A DNA stretch of 64,000 nt from Bacteroidetes bacterium UBA1947 (GCA_002336915.1 DDET01000023.1:15479-79478); one strand, 5' to 3'; shown: positions 30,864-40,219, counted from the stretch's first letter. The notes: generated from the letters alone by a model not told the origin. Numbers and translations: made by a program.

Positions 30864-32162
30864 CTAAAATTTTTGCGTGCTTAATAAATAATATAATATT
30901 CCATCTGCCAGATTCTGCAAGTACTCGATCTTTGCCCGGTTGTATTCCATGAAAATATTGTTGAACTCATCAAACTCCATTAAGCCCTCCTTTATATTAA
31001 GACGGGCTATGCGAAGATTATCAGATGCATTTTTAACTTTTTGCTCCAGCAAGCTGTGCTTGGCAAGGGCTGTGTTATACTGCGTATGCCAGTCCTGCAT
31101 TTGCTGGGTTAGGCTGTCGCGGGTTTGTTGTTGTCCCAGTTTAGCGATCTTCAGCTGCAGACCGTTCTTAATTCGTGTTGACCGATAAAAATTTCCCTGG
31201 AATAATGGGAAGTCAAGGCGCAAGCCTACGTCGGCAAAGTCAAACTCTACATTATTCACCCCTGATTCAAATTTACTCTGCATGTTATAGGCATACTTTC
31301 CATTGAGAGCCAGCTTGGGCAAGCCTGCCTTTTTGCTTTCTGCAAAAGCGAGTTGTGCCACTCTTACTTTCATATCGGCTTCCTGCCAAGCTGGTCTGCC
31401 CGATGCATCAACACCGGGAGGCAGCAGAGACCAGCTAAATCCCTCTATAGATTCACTTAGCACAACCGAGTCACTACCTAAATTGAGTATCGCCGTAAGC
31501 GCATTATTAGTTTGTTCCAGGCTTTTTCTCGAATCCACTCCCGCAGTCTGCACATCGATCTGTAAATTCCTTGTGCGGTTAAGGTCCTGTGGGTTCACCA
31601 CGCCCTGACTATTGCGTGCGTCAATTATTCGCAGAAGCTCGTCTGAAGTTTCCCTGTTCTCATCGTTCAGCTTCAACACCTCCTTGGTAACCAGAGCTTT
31701 GTAGTAGACCTGGGCCAGCATAATATGAAAATTTTCAAGGGCCGTTTGACTTGCGGAGAGGGATTGTTGGTATTGCGCCCGGGCCTTTGAAAGCTGCGCC
31801 CATTTTTCAAGGTTTACTACAGGCAGGCTCACTTCCGCACCGGTGGTAAAAACATAGGGTAATCCAAACTGCGCCTTGAGATAAGTTCCCGGTTTGCCAC
31901 CCAATACCTCCGCCGGTATCACCTGGGTGGGAATGAGTGGATAATAGTCGCCTGTAGCGAAGGCATTTATCTTGGGATACAGCCCCGATGCCTGCACGCG
32001 TACATCCTGCTGGGTAACAAGCGGTTGCAGCTTTGCCATTTGCGATGCAGGCGCATGTTCGTCGGCATACTGCAAGAGGGACTGCAAACTATTTATCTGC
32101 ACCTGAGCCCTGGTGAGACCCGGAACCAGGAGCATACCCAACAGTGCTAAAACAAAGCGCAT
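30864..32162 (-). CDS. TolC family outer membrane efflux protein
   Basis: From ATG 32162 the product is 432 residues with a signal peptide (LALLGMLLVPGLTRAQ). It has two internal halves with long alpha-helical hairpins (LSASQTALENFHIMLAQVYY; LEQKVKNASDNLRIARLNIK) as in OEP/TolC channels. It is the promoter-proximal gene of the efflux operon. The open frame extends to 32282 but that region is rich in C and F, lacks a signal peptide design and is likely untranslated leader. Confidence 0.93.
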   Translation of the reverse strand: MRFVLALLGMLLVPGLTRAQVQINSLQSLLQYADEHAPASQMAKLQPLVTQQDVRVQASGLYPKINAFATGDYYPLIPTQVIPAEVLGGKPGTYLKAQFGLPYVFTTGAEVSLPVVNLEKWAQLSKARAQYQQSLSASQTALENFHIMLAQVYYKALVTKEVLKLNDENRETSDELLRIIDARNSQGVVNPQDLNRTRNLQIDVQTAGVDSRKSLEQTNNALTAILNLGSDSVVLSESIEGFSWSLLPPGVDASGRPAWQEADMKVRVAQLAFAESKKAGLPKLALNGKYAYNMQSKFESGVNNVEFDFADVGLRLDFPLFQGNFYRSTRIKNGLQLKIAKLGQQQTRDSLTQQMQDWHTQYNTALAKHSLLEQKVKNASDNLRIARLNIKEGLMEFDEFNNIFMEYNRAKIEYLQNLADGILYYLLSTQKF

Positions 32163-32415
32163 TGTATAAATTTTCCACAAAAAGAATACAATAGCCCTTC
32201 CCTTGCAAATGATACACACCGAAGCGGAAGAAATAAACAAGGAAGCGGAAAAGACGAAGATCAGCCTAACACCCAGAAACAATATCTCCGCTAATAAATT
32301 TCATATATTAGCTATACAAAGGGTAGGAGTAGCAAGGACTTTATGAACAGTACAGTCACAGAACCGGTAAAAGACCAGGCGTCTGCAGAGTATGGCCCTG
32401 GGTCGCCAGTCGCAA

Positions 32416-33273
32416 TTAAGCTAGTTCCTTTATCATTTCAAACTGTGAGCCACGTAGTGGTATTCCATTGTTTTCCATAAAAGCATTCATCGACTCACAA
32501 GTAGTTTCAATGTTGATCACTTTAAAAGCGTTATGTTCATTGTATTTCAATAGCTGCTTAAGAATACCCGAAGCAATCCCCCTTCTCCTGTATGCTTTAT
32601 CAACCGCGATTTGTGTTATGTCACCCGATGAGGGCTCGGTGATGCCGTAGGCTATTAATTTATCGTTATCAAAAACGCCTATTATCTTAAATTCATCCAA
32701 TGCCCTCTCAATAGATTCGAAACTATTTTGCCAGGAGGGAACAAAGTCCCACATTTGCATCATTTCTTCTCTTTTACCTAAATCAACATCGCGCAGGGTA
32801 TATGACGAGAGTAGCACTTTTGAGTTCAGTCGCAGCTCAGCCATGTTTTGAACATAATAATTAAACTCCCTGCTTACCTTAAAACCAATATTAGAATAAA
32901 CCGAAACAGCCGCAGCGTTATCCTGCAGCACCTCCAAAATATATTGCTGTATTCCTTCGGCCCTAAGAGAAGGTATTGAGGCAGCAAAGATCTTTCCTGC
33001 AAGGCCGCGCCCCCTGTATTCTTTTATGGTGCCGGTGCCTGTGTCATATGCGGTTTTTAGTCCCTTGAAGGGGCCTATGCCATTCAAAGTAAAGGCCACA
33101 AGCCTGTGGTCATCAAAAGCACCAAAAGACAGTTCAGGGACGTACCCCCTGCGCTTGAGTAGCTGCCCGAACTCAGCGCGGGTCCATGTTCGTTCGTAGT
33201 CACGAAATGCATCTTCCCAGGCTACATACAACTCATCGAGGCCAATTCCTGTAAGAGACTTGATCTGCTCCAT
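32416..33273 (-). CDS. Tandem GNAT N-acetyltransferase
   Basis: From ATG 33273 the product is 285 residues with two GNAT modules. Each has an acetyl-CoA pyrophosphate loop: EYRGRGLAGK near residue 86 and AYRRRGIASG near residue 230. Substrate is unknown. The start at 33297 would add eight residues with no clear benefit. It is divergent from the thioredoxin gene. Confidence 0.88.
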   Translation of the reverse strand: MEQIKSLTGIGLDELYVAWEDAFRDYERTWTRAEFGQLLKRRGYVPELSFGAFDDHRLVAFTLNGIGPFKGLKTAYDTGTGTIKEYRGRGLAGKIFAASIPSLRAEGIQQYILEVLQDNAAAVSVYSNIGFKVSREFNYYVQNMAELRLNSKVLLSSYTLRDVDLGKREEMMQMWDFVPSWQNSFESIERALDEFKIIGVFDNDKLIAYGITEPSSGDITQIAVDKAYRRRGIASGILKQLLKYNEHNAFKVINIETTCESMNAFMENNGIPLRGSQFEMIKELA

Positions 33274-33362
33274 ACAACTGCAAGTTATAGAAAACACAAA
33301 AAGTCCTCACGGCTGTCCTTAAATTGTCCGAAAAGCCCTAATTTGTAACCATATTATATACA

Positions 33363-33902
33363 ATGTCTTTGTTTATGAAACGATTACAACTTCTTTTTGT
33401 GCTGTTTCTCCTATTGGGTGCAGTGCCTTCTTTTGCTCAAAAGGCCCTTGCAAAAAGCGATACGCTTGTTTGGTATACCAGCCTGGAACAGGCCCAGAAA
33501 TTATCCCTGGCAAAACATAAACCCATATTCGGTTTCTTTACCGGTAGCGACTGGTGTGGCTGGTGCCGTAAATTGCAGAACGATGTTTTTGCGAAACCGG
33601 AATTTATTAAATGGGCACGGCAGAATGTGATACTACTTGAGTTGGATTTCCCCAGGCGTAAACAATTGTCGCCCGAACTGGTGCAGCAGAACAATAACCT
33701 GCAGCAGGCGTTTAAAGTTACAGGCTACCCTACGGTTTGGCTTTTTTATCTAAACAAGGATGAAGCTGCTAAGAAAATGACCATTACTGCACTAGGCTCC
33801 TTAGGCTACCCTGGCGGTGCCGTAGCAGGCAAGGAGGAGGTGAAATTCCTTGGCGATGCAAATCTTATACTGGCCAACAATAAGGTTAAGAAAGGCGCTT
33901 AG
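33363..33902 (+). CDS. Exported thioredoxin-fold protein
   Basis: The 179-residue protein has a signal peptide (MKRLQLLFVLFLLLGAVPSFAQ) and a thioredoxin-like domain with the redox pair C65-G-W-C68 in DWCGWCRKL, and a cis-proline segment GYPTVWLF. It resembles DUF255/thioredoxin_7 proteins that reduce disulfides in the periplasm. The ATG at 33363 and an internal ATG four codons later are both usable. It lies 5 bp before a GNAT gene on the same strand. Confidence 0.9.
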   Translation: MSLFMKRLQLLFVLFLLLGAVPSFAQKALAKSDTLVWYTSLEQAQKLSLAKHKPIFGFFTGSDWCGWCRKLQNDVFAKPEFIKWARQNVILLELDFPRRKQLSPELVQQNNNLQQAFKVTGYPTVWLFYLNKDEAAKKMTITALGSLGYPGGAVAGKEEVKFLGDANLILANNKVKKGA

Positions 33903-33907
33903 ATATA

Positions 33908-34402
33908 ATGCAAGGTCATTACACTACCTCCCGCTTGTCATTAAATACAGTGACATTAGCTGATATTGAATTTATTACTGAGCTGGTGAACACGCCCGAG
34001 TGGATAAAGTTCATTGGTGATAGAAATGTACATAGTCATCAGGAGGCTACTGAATACATTCAGAGGATTATCGACAATCGCAATATCAATTATTGGGTAA
34101 TAACCATTAAAGGAACACAGGTACCTATCGGCATTATTACATTCATCAAGCGCGACTATTTAGATCATCATGATATTGGCTTTGCCTTGCTTGCCCGTCA
34201 TACCAGGCTTGGCTATGCTTACGAAGCTGCTTCCGCCGTACTAGCTGAAGCACTAAAAGAACATTCCACGGTCGTTGCTACAACGATAAAAGAAAACAAT
34301 AATTCAATTCAACTCCTTGAAAAACTGGGCTTGAAATTTGAACGGGAGACAGTGAAAGAAAATGAGGCTATACTATTGTACTCTATTTCAGCCGGCAATT
34401 AG
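33908..34402 (+). CDS. RimJ/RimL-type GNAT N-acetyltransferase
   Basis: The 164-residue protein starts TTSRLSLNTVTLADIEFI, typical of acetyltransf_3 enzymes, with the acetyl-CoA loop near ARHTRLGYAYEAASAVL and a C-terminal NNNSIQLLEKLGLKFE motif. Likely acetylates an amino group of a protein or small molecule; substrate unknown. Probably co-transcribed with the thioredoxin-fold gene. Confidence 0.9.
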   Translation: MQGHYTTSRLSLNTVTLADIEFITELVNTPEWIKFIGDRNVHSHQEATEYIQRIIDNRNINYWVITIKGTQVPIGIITFIKRDYLDHHDIGFALLARHTRLGYAYEAASAVLAEALKEHSTVVATTIKENNNSIQLLEKLGLKFERETVKENEAILLYSISAGN

Positions 34403-34424
34403 CGGCAAGCCTGTCACCAAAGAC

Positions 34425-34841
34425 TTAATCGAGTGCTTCAAATACCAGTTCCTGAACGCCATTTCTCCAGGTTTTATCACCCAATGTCTTTAATAGAGAC
34501 AGATCCTCGTCAAATACCTTTGCGAAAATATTACTGCAGTCAAGCAGGTGCCCCTCGCCGTATAGTATTCCCATACACTTACCCACCTTGTTCCTTTTTG
34601 GCCTTAAAGGACCGATAACTACCTCCCCCGGCGCAACGAAAACCGATGAATTTTCCTGTGCAATATCCAACTCAGGGGCATTGTCAATCCATATTTCTTC
34701 TCCCGACACCCTGCCATACAGGAACGTTCTTGTAAAAGGGAGCGTTTGCGCAAAAGCCGCAGATGTTGCCGGTGCATCAGCCAGGTAATAGCCAAAACGT
34801 ATCACTACGCCATCCTGAGTTTTGATTCGAAATCCTGTCAT
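34425..34841 (-). CDS. Cyclophilin-like fold protein (DUF3830-like)
   Basis: The 138-residue protein has an N-terminal strand-rich region (IKTQDGVVIRFGYYLADAPA), then TSAAFAQTLPFTRTFLYGRVSGEEIWID and ENSSVFVAPGEVVIGP. The order APxTxxxFxxxLPF, GRxSGEEIWID and PGEVVIGP resembles DUF3830/cyclophilin-like proteins. Function unknown; the assignment is moderate. Confidence 0.6.
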   Translation of the reverse strand: MTGFRIKTQDGVVIRFGYYLADAPATSAAFAQTLPFTRTFLYGRVSGEEIWIDNAPELDIAQENSSVFVAPGEVVIGPLRPKRNKVGKCMGILYGEGHLLDCSNIFAKVFDEDLSLLKTLGDKTWRNGVQELVFEALD

Positions 34842-34888
34842 TTGTTTTTTCTTATTAACGGATACACTATGAAAAAATTATCCCGATG

Positions 34889-35365
34889 CTAGCTCATACC
34901 TATCATCATTTTAATATTTGCCCTTGCATACTCTTGTGTATCCAGCGGTATCTCTTCAAAACCAAGTTTGTAATACAGTTGTATCGCTTCAGCCGAAGTA
35001 TCTCTGTTTGAATAGAGCTCCACTTTTTTAGCAGCGAGCTCACGTGCCCGTTCCAAAGTAGCGAGGCCAAGCAAATGCCCGATCTTAAAGCCGCGCATGT
35101 CTTCGCGAACAGTCATTTTAGTGAGTTCATAGAGTCCATTCCCTTTATTCTTTAATGCACAGGTGCCTACAACCTCCTCTTCATATATAGCAACCAATAT
35201 ACAGCCACCACCGTTTAGTATATATTTATCGGGATTGTCCAGCACTTCTATATCCACGTCCTCCACCACATGGGCCTTCTCTATCCACGCAACATTAAGG
35301 TCTTTAAAAGGCTTTTGATATTCAGGCTTGTAGTCTGTTATTTCAACTTTTCGTTCATTCGTCAT
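34889..35365 (-). CDS. GNAT family N-acetyltransferase
   Basis: The 158-residue protein has a GNAT core with VREDMRGFKIGHLLGLATLE as acetyl-CoA loop and a C-terminal AIQLYYKLGFEEIPL motif. The mention of CALKNKGNGLYELTKMTV fits beta-4/beta-5. Substrate unknown. Stands alone on the minus strand. Confidence 0.9.
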   Translation of the reverse strand: MTNERKVEITDYKPEYQKPFKDLNVAWIEKAHVVEDVDIEVLDNPDKYILNGGGCILVAIYEEEVVGTCALKNKGNGLYELTKMTVREDMRGFKIGHLLGLATLERARELAAKKVELYSNRDTSAEAIQLYYKLGFEEIPLDTQEYARANIKMMIGMS

Positions 35366-35454
35366 AAGGGAGCATTATTATGACGCAAATTTCTGTAGCT
35401 TTTTTGAAAGATAACAGATACAAATTTTCAAATTAACACCAGCACAGTTGATAT

Positions 35455-36228
35455 TTACCTGATCTTTTCAATTATGAGGTTAATTACCTCCAGCAATATC
35501 AATGTAATAACTATTATTTCAAGTGCATAGCTGCTCCTGTGTTGCATAATATCCTTAAACAGCTCAAAATTTTCTTTAATAATCTGCAGGCTTTCCTGTA
35601 TATGCCGGGAGCGCACCTGGAGGTCAAAAGTTTTTTTCAGGCCGATATCAATTTTATTAAGCAGCTCGTCCTCCCATGTTTCGGGTGGCGAATCAAAAAT
35701 ATAGAGGTTCTCCGATATGCGGCTTTTCAGACTAAGCGTACGCCCTATATATTTCTTTAGGTTGCGGCCGGATATATGCAGGCGCCCTTTCTTTTCAAGG
35801 TATTGTGTTTGAAGGTTTGTCTCGAGTAATAACCTGTTGGTCAGCTCATAGTAGTAATCCAGTGCTACCGATTGTGATACATTCAGCATAATAAGCCTGA
35901 ACATATCAATATTAGGATCGCTTATTTCGATTTTATTAAAGCCGAAGGCAATAGCGCTGGCATTGGTCTCTATTTCAAACTCTTCACTATGCCTGAACTC
36001 TGAGAAATTCCTGCAAAACGGAGTGATCAGCTTAATGAACTCCTGTATTGATGACTCATCATAATTCAAAAAGGAAACAACGCCATACTTAAAAACGTAG
36101 ATGAACTTATCAGGCCCTGTTATGAAAAAGGTCTCATCACTATCAGCAAAGTGAACAGGCGCTTCAAAACTATTTTTAAAACCCTTAATATCTATGCTGT
36201 CTGCTATTTGATAGGCTAAAACTTTCAT
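35455..36228 (-). CDS. RMD1/YagE (DUF155) family protein
   Basis: The 257-residue protein has the DUF155 pattern: FFITGPDKFIYVFKYGVVSF, long helical middle (LDYYYELTNRLLLETNLQTQ; RSRHIQESLQIIKENFELFK) and a single C-terminal transmembrane helix (ALEIIVITLILLEVINLII). Eukaryotic RMD1 is a mitochondrial/microtubule-associated protein; the bacterial role is unknown. It is AT-rich relative to its neighbours. Confidence 0.9.
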   Translation of the reverse strand: MKVLAYQIADSIDIKGFKNSFEAPVHFADSDETFFITGPDKFIYVFKYGVVSFLNYDESSIQEFIKLITPFCRNFSEFRHSEEFEIETNASAIAFGFNKIEISDPNIDMFRLIMLNVSQSVALDYYYELTNRLLLETNLQTQYLEKKGRLHISGRNLKKYIGRTLSLKSRISENLYIFDSPPETWEDELLNKIDIGLKKTFDLQVRSRHIQESLQIIKENFELFKDIMQHRSSYALEIIVITLILLEVINLIIEKIR

Positions 36229-36269
36229 ATGGCCTTATAAATTTAAGACAAATAAAATAAGTCGACCCC

Positions 36270-36977
36270 TCAACACTTCAGCACCTTCTTCTTCTTACCG
36301 GTCGCACCTTTATCGGCCACTTTCTTAATGTATGTAATAGCATCGGGCACCTTACAGGCTGTTCCGTTCATGTCAACTGTCACGGTGCCAATTTTTTTTG
36401 CGGTTGCTATGGCATCCTTTGTAAGTGGCGCAACAAAAGAACCTGCAGCTATCACAAATCCATTCATTGTATGTCCTTCCCTGTTCTTTGCACTATGTAT
36501 CTTCTTTTCCACGCGCGCCAGCAGGCTTTTGAGCAATGGCAGGTCCAATTCATCATCCGGCTTTATAGCCATTAATCCGCTTAATGTGTTCCATCCGGCT
36601 GCCGCAATATAATCTTCCTTCGAGTCTATCCATTCCAGCGCCAGTTCCAGCCCATATCTACTACCAGCCGCTACCCAGGGCACCGTGTACTCGCTTATGT
36701 TGTTCGACACCGCAGCCTTTACCCAGGTCTGCAGGTCCTTCTTGGTCATTTTTTCATCGTCAGCTATCAATCCTGCCAGGTACATAGCATCCGCATTGCC
36801 GGTAGCATACAGTTCGTTGGCCAGTTTATAGTCCATCTTCACTTTTTTCTGTATGGTTTTCAATTGCTCCACCTTCACCCCAAAAAATGGTTCTTTCACG
36901 CCATGCTTCAGCAATATCTTCTTTATGGTCTCGCTGCCCATAGCTTCCAGCTGGCTCATTACTTCTTTTACAGTCAC
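36270..36977 (-). CDS. DNA alkylation repair (AlkD-like) protein
   Basis: From a GTG at 36977 the product is 235 residues of helical HEAT-like repeats (KHGVKEPFFGVKVEQLKTIQ, then the WVKAAVSNNISEYTVPW segment) ending in a lysine-rich tail KKKKVLKC. AlkD proteins excise bulky alkylated bases with HEAT repeats. The GTG start gives VTVKEVMSQLEAMGSE, the usual family N-terminus; ATG 36959 is the alternative. A consensus -7 box sits 18 bp upstream of the GTG. Confidence 0.85.
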   Translation of the reverse strand: MTVKEVMSQLEAMGSETIKKILLKHGVKEPFFGVKVEQLKTIQKKVKMDYKLANELYATGNADAMYLAGLIADDEKMTKKDLQTWVKAAVSNNISEYTVPWVAAGSRYGLELALEWIDSKEDYIAAAGWNTLSGLMAIKPDDELDLPLLKSLLARVEKKIHSAKNREGHTMNGFVIAAGSFVAPLTKDAIATAKKIGTVTVDMNGTACKVPDAITYIKKVADKGATGKKKKVLKC

Positions 36978-36994
36978 GATTGTAATATTTGTAT

Positions 36995-37002
36995 CAAAGA
37001 TA
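36995..37002 (-). promoter_or_regulatory. Bacteroidota -7 box (TATCTTTG) for the AlkD-like gene
   Basis: Exact TAnnTTTG on the minus strand, just upstream of the GTG at 36977. This supports a start at or below 36977. Confidence 0.55.
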
Positions 37003-37021
37003 GAAAAACAGAAAATATAAA

Positions 37022-37043
37022 AGCCCAACCTTAGTTGGGCCTT
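37022..37043 (-). terminator. Intrinsic terminator of the PNPOx-like gene
   Basis: Stem GCCCAAC/GTTGGGC (37023-37029 with 37034-37040) with loop CTTA; on the minus strand it is followed by TTTTATATTTT. It lies 32 bp after the stop at 37075. Confidence 0.75.
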
Positions 37044-37074
37044 TATCTACGGCATATCCATAATGCTTATGCTA

Positions 37075-37611
37075 TTAAACAGTCAACTTCCCTTCTACTG
37101 AATCATCCAACGTTTGCCCTGTTGCCGCTCCTACTATCATCTTCGCAAAGGCTACCATAGTGCCATGCTTTGTATCCCAATAATACCCATCTTCCGGGCT
37201 TACCTTTATTACAGTTATGCGAGGGTCATCCTGCCCTTCTGTAAACCATGTCTTTACAAGTGGTTCCCAAAGCTCTTTGATCTTTTCCTTGTCTCTGCTA
37301 ATAGTGGCTTTGCCGTACAGGCTCATAAAATCACTATGCGGGCTGCCCTGGAACAAAAGCTGTACCGAAGGGTCAGCAGCTATCTCTTCGTTCTTATGGC
37401 TGTCATCAGCACTCAGGAACCATATATTTCCCTGCTCATCCACCTTCTGTGGTGACATAGGCCTTGTCGCAAATGGCTTGCCTGATTTCAGATCTGTACA
37501 GAAAAAACACGATTGTGCCTTTTCCGCAAGCTCCTTTATCTTTTCTGCTGCCTCTTTTCCGCTAAGGCTCTTCTTATTGTCTTCCGGCTGTTGTTTGTTT
37601 ATGCTGTCCAT
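37075..37611 (-). CDS. Pyridoxamine 5'-phosphate oxidase-like (general stress protein 26) family
   Basis: From ATG 37611 the product is 178 residues. A charged N-terminal stretch (~1-30) precedes a split-barrel flavin-binding domain with CFFCTDLKSGKPFATRPMSP and GNIWFLSADDSHK. The C-terminal VKVSPEDGYYWDTKHGTMVA matches the GSP26-like subgroup. These proteins bind FMN or FAD; the reaction is generally not known. It carries its own terminator. Confidence 0.9.
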   Translation of the reverse strand: MDSINKQQPEDNKKSLSGKEAAEKIKELAEKAQSCFFCTDLKSGKPFATRPMSPQKVDEQGNIWFLSADDSHKNEEIAADPSVQLLFQGSPHSDFMSLYGKATISRDKEKIKELWEPLVKTWFTEGQDDPRITVIKVSPEDGYYWDTKHGTMVAFAKMIVGAATGQTLDDSVEGKLTV

Positions 37612-37733
37612 GTGCTTTTTTAGCACAGGGTTAAATAAACCATGCCATACCGGGCATCTATAAGCTACCTGTTTAACCTTTACTTCATGGGTACCGGTAA
37701 AAGATCAACAATTGCGATTTTAGCCCGTACACC

Positions 37734-38174
37734 TTACTGATGCTCAATAAACTTCTTCAAAAGTTCCATCGTAACATTCCAGTAAAAAGCGAGGTGATTA
37801 TAAATAGTATCGGTTGGGAAGTTGTGTATTGTAAGCACTAGTAATGTGCTTGTTTCCATCGGCTCCAATAGAAAATCAAAAACTGTATAACTCTCCGGGC
37901 TATCCGGAAGTCTTGACAGGGAGCTTAGATGAGTATACATTAGCCGCTCTCCAGGTACAAAAGCCAATACGGTCCCCCTATTTTCAAAACCCTTCTTATA
38001 CAAAGCACCGCGGATGATAACGGGTGACCCTATCTTCCAGTCGGTAACGATCTCAATCGGCGTCTCCGACATCCACTGCTTCATCAACTCAGTATCTGTA
38101 AGCGCAGCCCATACTTTTGCTGCGGGCGCTTCAATTATTATCGTTTTACTAAAGTATATTTCTTTGTCATCCAT
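37734..38174 (-). CDS. SRPBCC/AHSA1 domain protein
   Basis: The 146-residue protein has the START-like helix-grip pattern: IIEAPAAKVWAALTDTELMK at the start, W near 40 in IEIVTDWKIG, and a long C-terminal helix FYWNVTMELLKKFIEH. AHSA1-type proteins bind hydrophobic ligands or act as co-chaperones; here the function is unknown. A consensus -7 box lies 18 bp upstream. Confidence 0.9.
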   Translation of the reverse strand: MDDKEIYFSKTIIIEAPAAKVWAALTDTELMKQWMSETPIEIVTDWKIGSPVIIRGALYKKGFENRGTVLAFVPGERLMYTHLSSLSRLPDSPESYTVFDFLLEPMETSTLLVLTIHNFPTDTIYNHLAFYWNVTMELLKKFIEHQ

Positions 38175-38191
38175 GTTAAGGAAGATTCAAG

Positions 38192-38199
38192 CAAAGATA
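38192..38199 (-). promoter_or_regulatory. Bacteroidota -7 box (TATCTTTG) for the SRPBCC gene
   Basis: Exact TAnnTTTG followed by C on the minus strand, 17 bp before ATG 38174. Confidence 0.6.
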
Positions 38200-38384
38200 A
38201 AAGCCCGACGAATAGAAAGTCCATAGTTTACTGAACTTGGTAACGACAGGTAAAGGCAAGCCGGGTTAAGCAATACAAGGCCTTACACACCGGCGAAAAC
38301 TCAACGAAGCTCGAGCCATCGCCGGTGCCGGCAAATGCATGCCAAAAGCAAGACAGTTTCTGTCTAAGTTTCCCCGCTTTGTAA

Positions 38385-39383
38385 TTATGCCTTTGTGTTC
38401 TTTACAAACCAATATTGGTTAATACCTTCAAACACTTTTGTTGGGTCTGTTGTCTTTGTTCTGTCCTGCTCGCTTATTGGCACCGGTTTGCCGGCTTTTA
38501 TCTGGAAGGGATATTCACGGTCCTTGCCGTTAAGCGTCATTTTCATTACGTAACTACCGTCTTTCATGTCCGCCCGCTTGATCGATTCGTGCTTAAACTT
38601 ATCGGCAACAGGGTATAGTGCTGTCCATTTTTCCTCCCACAAGCCTCGGTTTGCTGTACCGGTATTCTTCTCCAGTTGCGAAAACGGTTTACCTTCATAA
38701 AACAGCTGCCATTCCACTGTATAATTTTCGCTTTTGTGTTCGTCTTCCGTAAAGGTCATATCACGGCAGGTTTCCCATGTGTTGAATATGAAAACGCCCG
38801 TACTGTTGTCAAAATGGTAACAGCCATATTTCGACCAGTAACCGTCTATCATCCTGATCTCCTTTTTGTTAGCGTAGGGATCATCATTTTTACCTACTAT
38901 CAGTTCAAATGGCATAGAGAAAATGACTTTCCCAGTCACGGTATACTCCATGGTATAATTCCCAGCAGGCCATGGCCTGGTATAATCACCCTCCGTTTGC
39001 AGGAAGTCGCATTTCGTAGTACTGGTCACCGGCCTGATGCTGCCTATAGGACACTCCGGCTCAGTGTATAAGACCTGTCCTGCACTGTTTTTAACCACCA
39101 CGGCGGTTATTAGCGGGTCGTTAGGCCCTTGTGTCGACGGGAATAACTGGTTCCCGTTCACATCCTTAGTAGGAAGGAAAGCCACATCTAGAAGATGAGG
39201 ATACGGCATGTTATCATGAAGGTCTATTGTAAACCCGCCATCCAGCACGGAACGCATACTCACTGCGGGTGGTATTGGATGCTCTTTAAAATCAGCTTCA
39301 GCACTTTTGGCCTGTGCCCTGGCCGTATTGGCACTTGTAAAAACGGCTAACAGCAGGGAAAGTGCAAATGTCTTTTTTAGCAT
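38385..39383 (-). CDS. Exported protein of unknown function
   Basis: From ATG 39383 the product is 332 residues with a signal peptide (FALSLLLAVFTSANTARAQ). The mature protein is rich in beta-structure with several cysteines (EPECPIGS, TTKCDFLQ, YGCYHFDN, WETCRDM) and a repeated FxL/V-x-GK ending of beta-sandwich-like units (PFELIVGKND; PFQIKAGKPV). No family was recognised. The frame is open to 39560, but that upstream part lacks a signal sequence and reads as untranslated DNA. Confidence 0.7.
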   Translation of the reverse strand: MLKKTFALSLLLAVFTSANTARAQAKSAEADFKEHPIPPAVSMRSVLDGGFTIDLHDNMPYPHLLDVAFLPTKDVNGNQLFPSTQGPNDPLITAVVVKNSAGQVLYTEPECPIGSIRPVTSTTKCDFLQTEGDYTRPWPAGNYTMEYTVTGKVIFSMPFELIVGKNDDPYANKKEIRMIDGYWSKYGCYHFDNSTGVFIFNTWETCRDMTFTEDEHKSENYTVEWQLFYEGKPFSQLEKNTGTANRGLWEEKWTALYPVADKFKHESIKRADMKDGSYVMKMTLNGKDREYPFQIKAGKPVPISEQDRTKTTDPTKVFEGINQYWFVKNTKA

Positions 39384-39660
39384 GTTTTCAAAATTTTCAC
39401 AACGATAGTGTAATGCCGCATAACTGTCAAGGAAAGCTTTATAGGTGTCAGGATATAGTGAATAGGCGTAATTGCCCCTCCCTCTCACTCCGGGCGAGAA
39501 ACGCCAACACTTACAAAACAAAAATCCTGGGTTCAGCTGCACAAATTCCCGTTTCGTCATAGTTTTAACTTAAAGAACTCCCCGCGGCACCGATTTTATA
39601 ACATATCTGCTGTAGATTGCTGATCTCGCTTTTAAGAATTTACCTCGCAAAACCGCAAAT

Positions 39661-40206
39661 ATGAAAAAGGTAGTACTCATTTTGACTTTAGCATTATTAG
39701 GATCACCGGTCCTGATATCGGCACAAACAAAATGGCAGCAAACCGCTGCAACAGTTTCCTTTGGAGTAAAAAACAGGGGCAGTAATGTACCCGGAACCTT
39801 TTCCGGCATTAGTACAACTTTGGTTTTTAGCCCCGACAAATTAGCATCATCCTCCTTAAAAGGTGCATTGAATATCAATACCATAAATACCGGGAATACA
39901 AAAAGAGACAAGGACCTGAAGGATGAAACCTATTTTGACGCTGCAAAACACCCCACCATCCAGGTATCCTCTACCAGCCTATCGAAAAAGGGCGCGCAGT
40001 ATGTGGGCAATTTCAATGTCACTATAAAAGGGGTGACAAAGCAGGTACAAATCCCATTTTCATTTGCGCAGCAAGGTAAGAACGCCACATTTAGGGGAAG
40101 CTTTACCATCAACAGGCGGGACTTTGGAGTAGGTAACAAAAAAGGCCTTGCCCTTTTTATGTCTGATGATGTAAACGTGACCATTACTGTACAGGCTAAG
40201 AGTTAA
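39661..40206 (+). CDS. YceI family protein
   Basis: The 181-residue protein has a signal peptide (VVLILTLALLGSPVLISAQ) and the YceI lipocalin-like barrel: VSFGVKNRGSNVPGTFSGIS, then DLKDETYFDAAKHPTIQVSS and a C-terminal NRRDFGVG motif. YceI proteins bind isoprenoid-like lipids in the periplasm. A short hairpin terminator follows. Confidence 0.93.
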   Translation: MKKVVLILTLALLGSPVLISAQTKWQQTAATVSFGVKNRGSNVPGTFSGISTTLVFSPDKLASSSLKGALNINTINTGNTKRDKDLKDETYFDAAKHPTIQVSSTSLSKKGAQYVGNFNVTIKGVTKQVQIPFSFAQQGKNATFRGSFTINRRDFGVGNKKGLALFMSDDVNVTITVQAKS

Positions 40207-40219
40207 GCCATAAAAGCAA

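Noticed and set aside
32163..32282. N-terminal extension of the TolC protein up to 32282
   Set aside because: The extra 40 residues lack a signal-peptide design, while the ATG at 32162 gives a standard one.
32343..32480. Plus-strand ORF starting MNSTVTEPVKDQAS near the TolC operon
   Set aside because: It is ~45 codons and runs into the antisense of the GNAT gene with no conserved feature, so it is probably chance.
39384..39560. N-terminal extension of the exported protein up to 39560
   Set aside because: The upstream frame has no signal peptide and looks like translated spacer; the internal MLKKTFALSLLL start is convincing.
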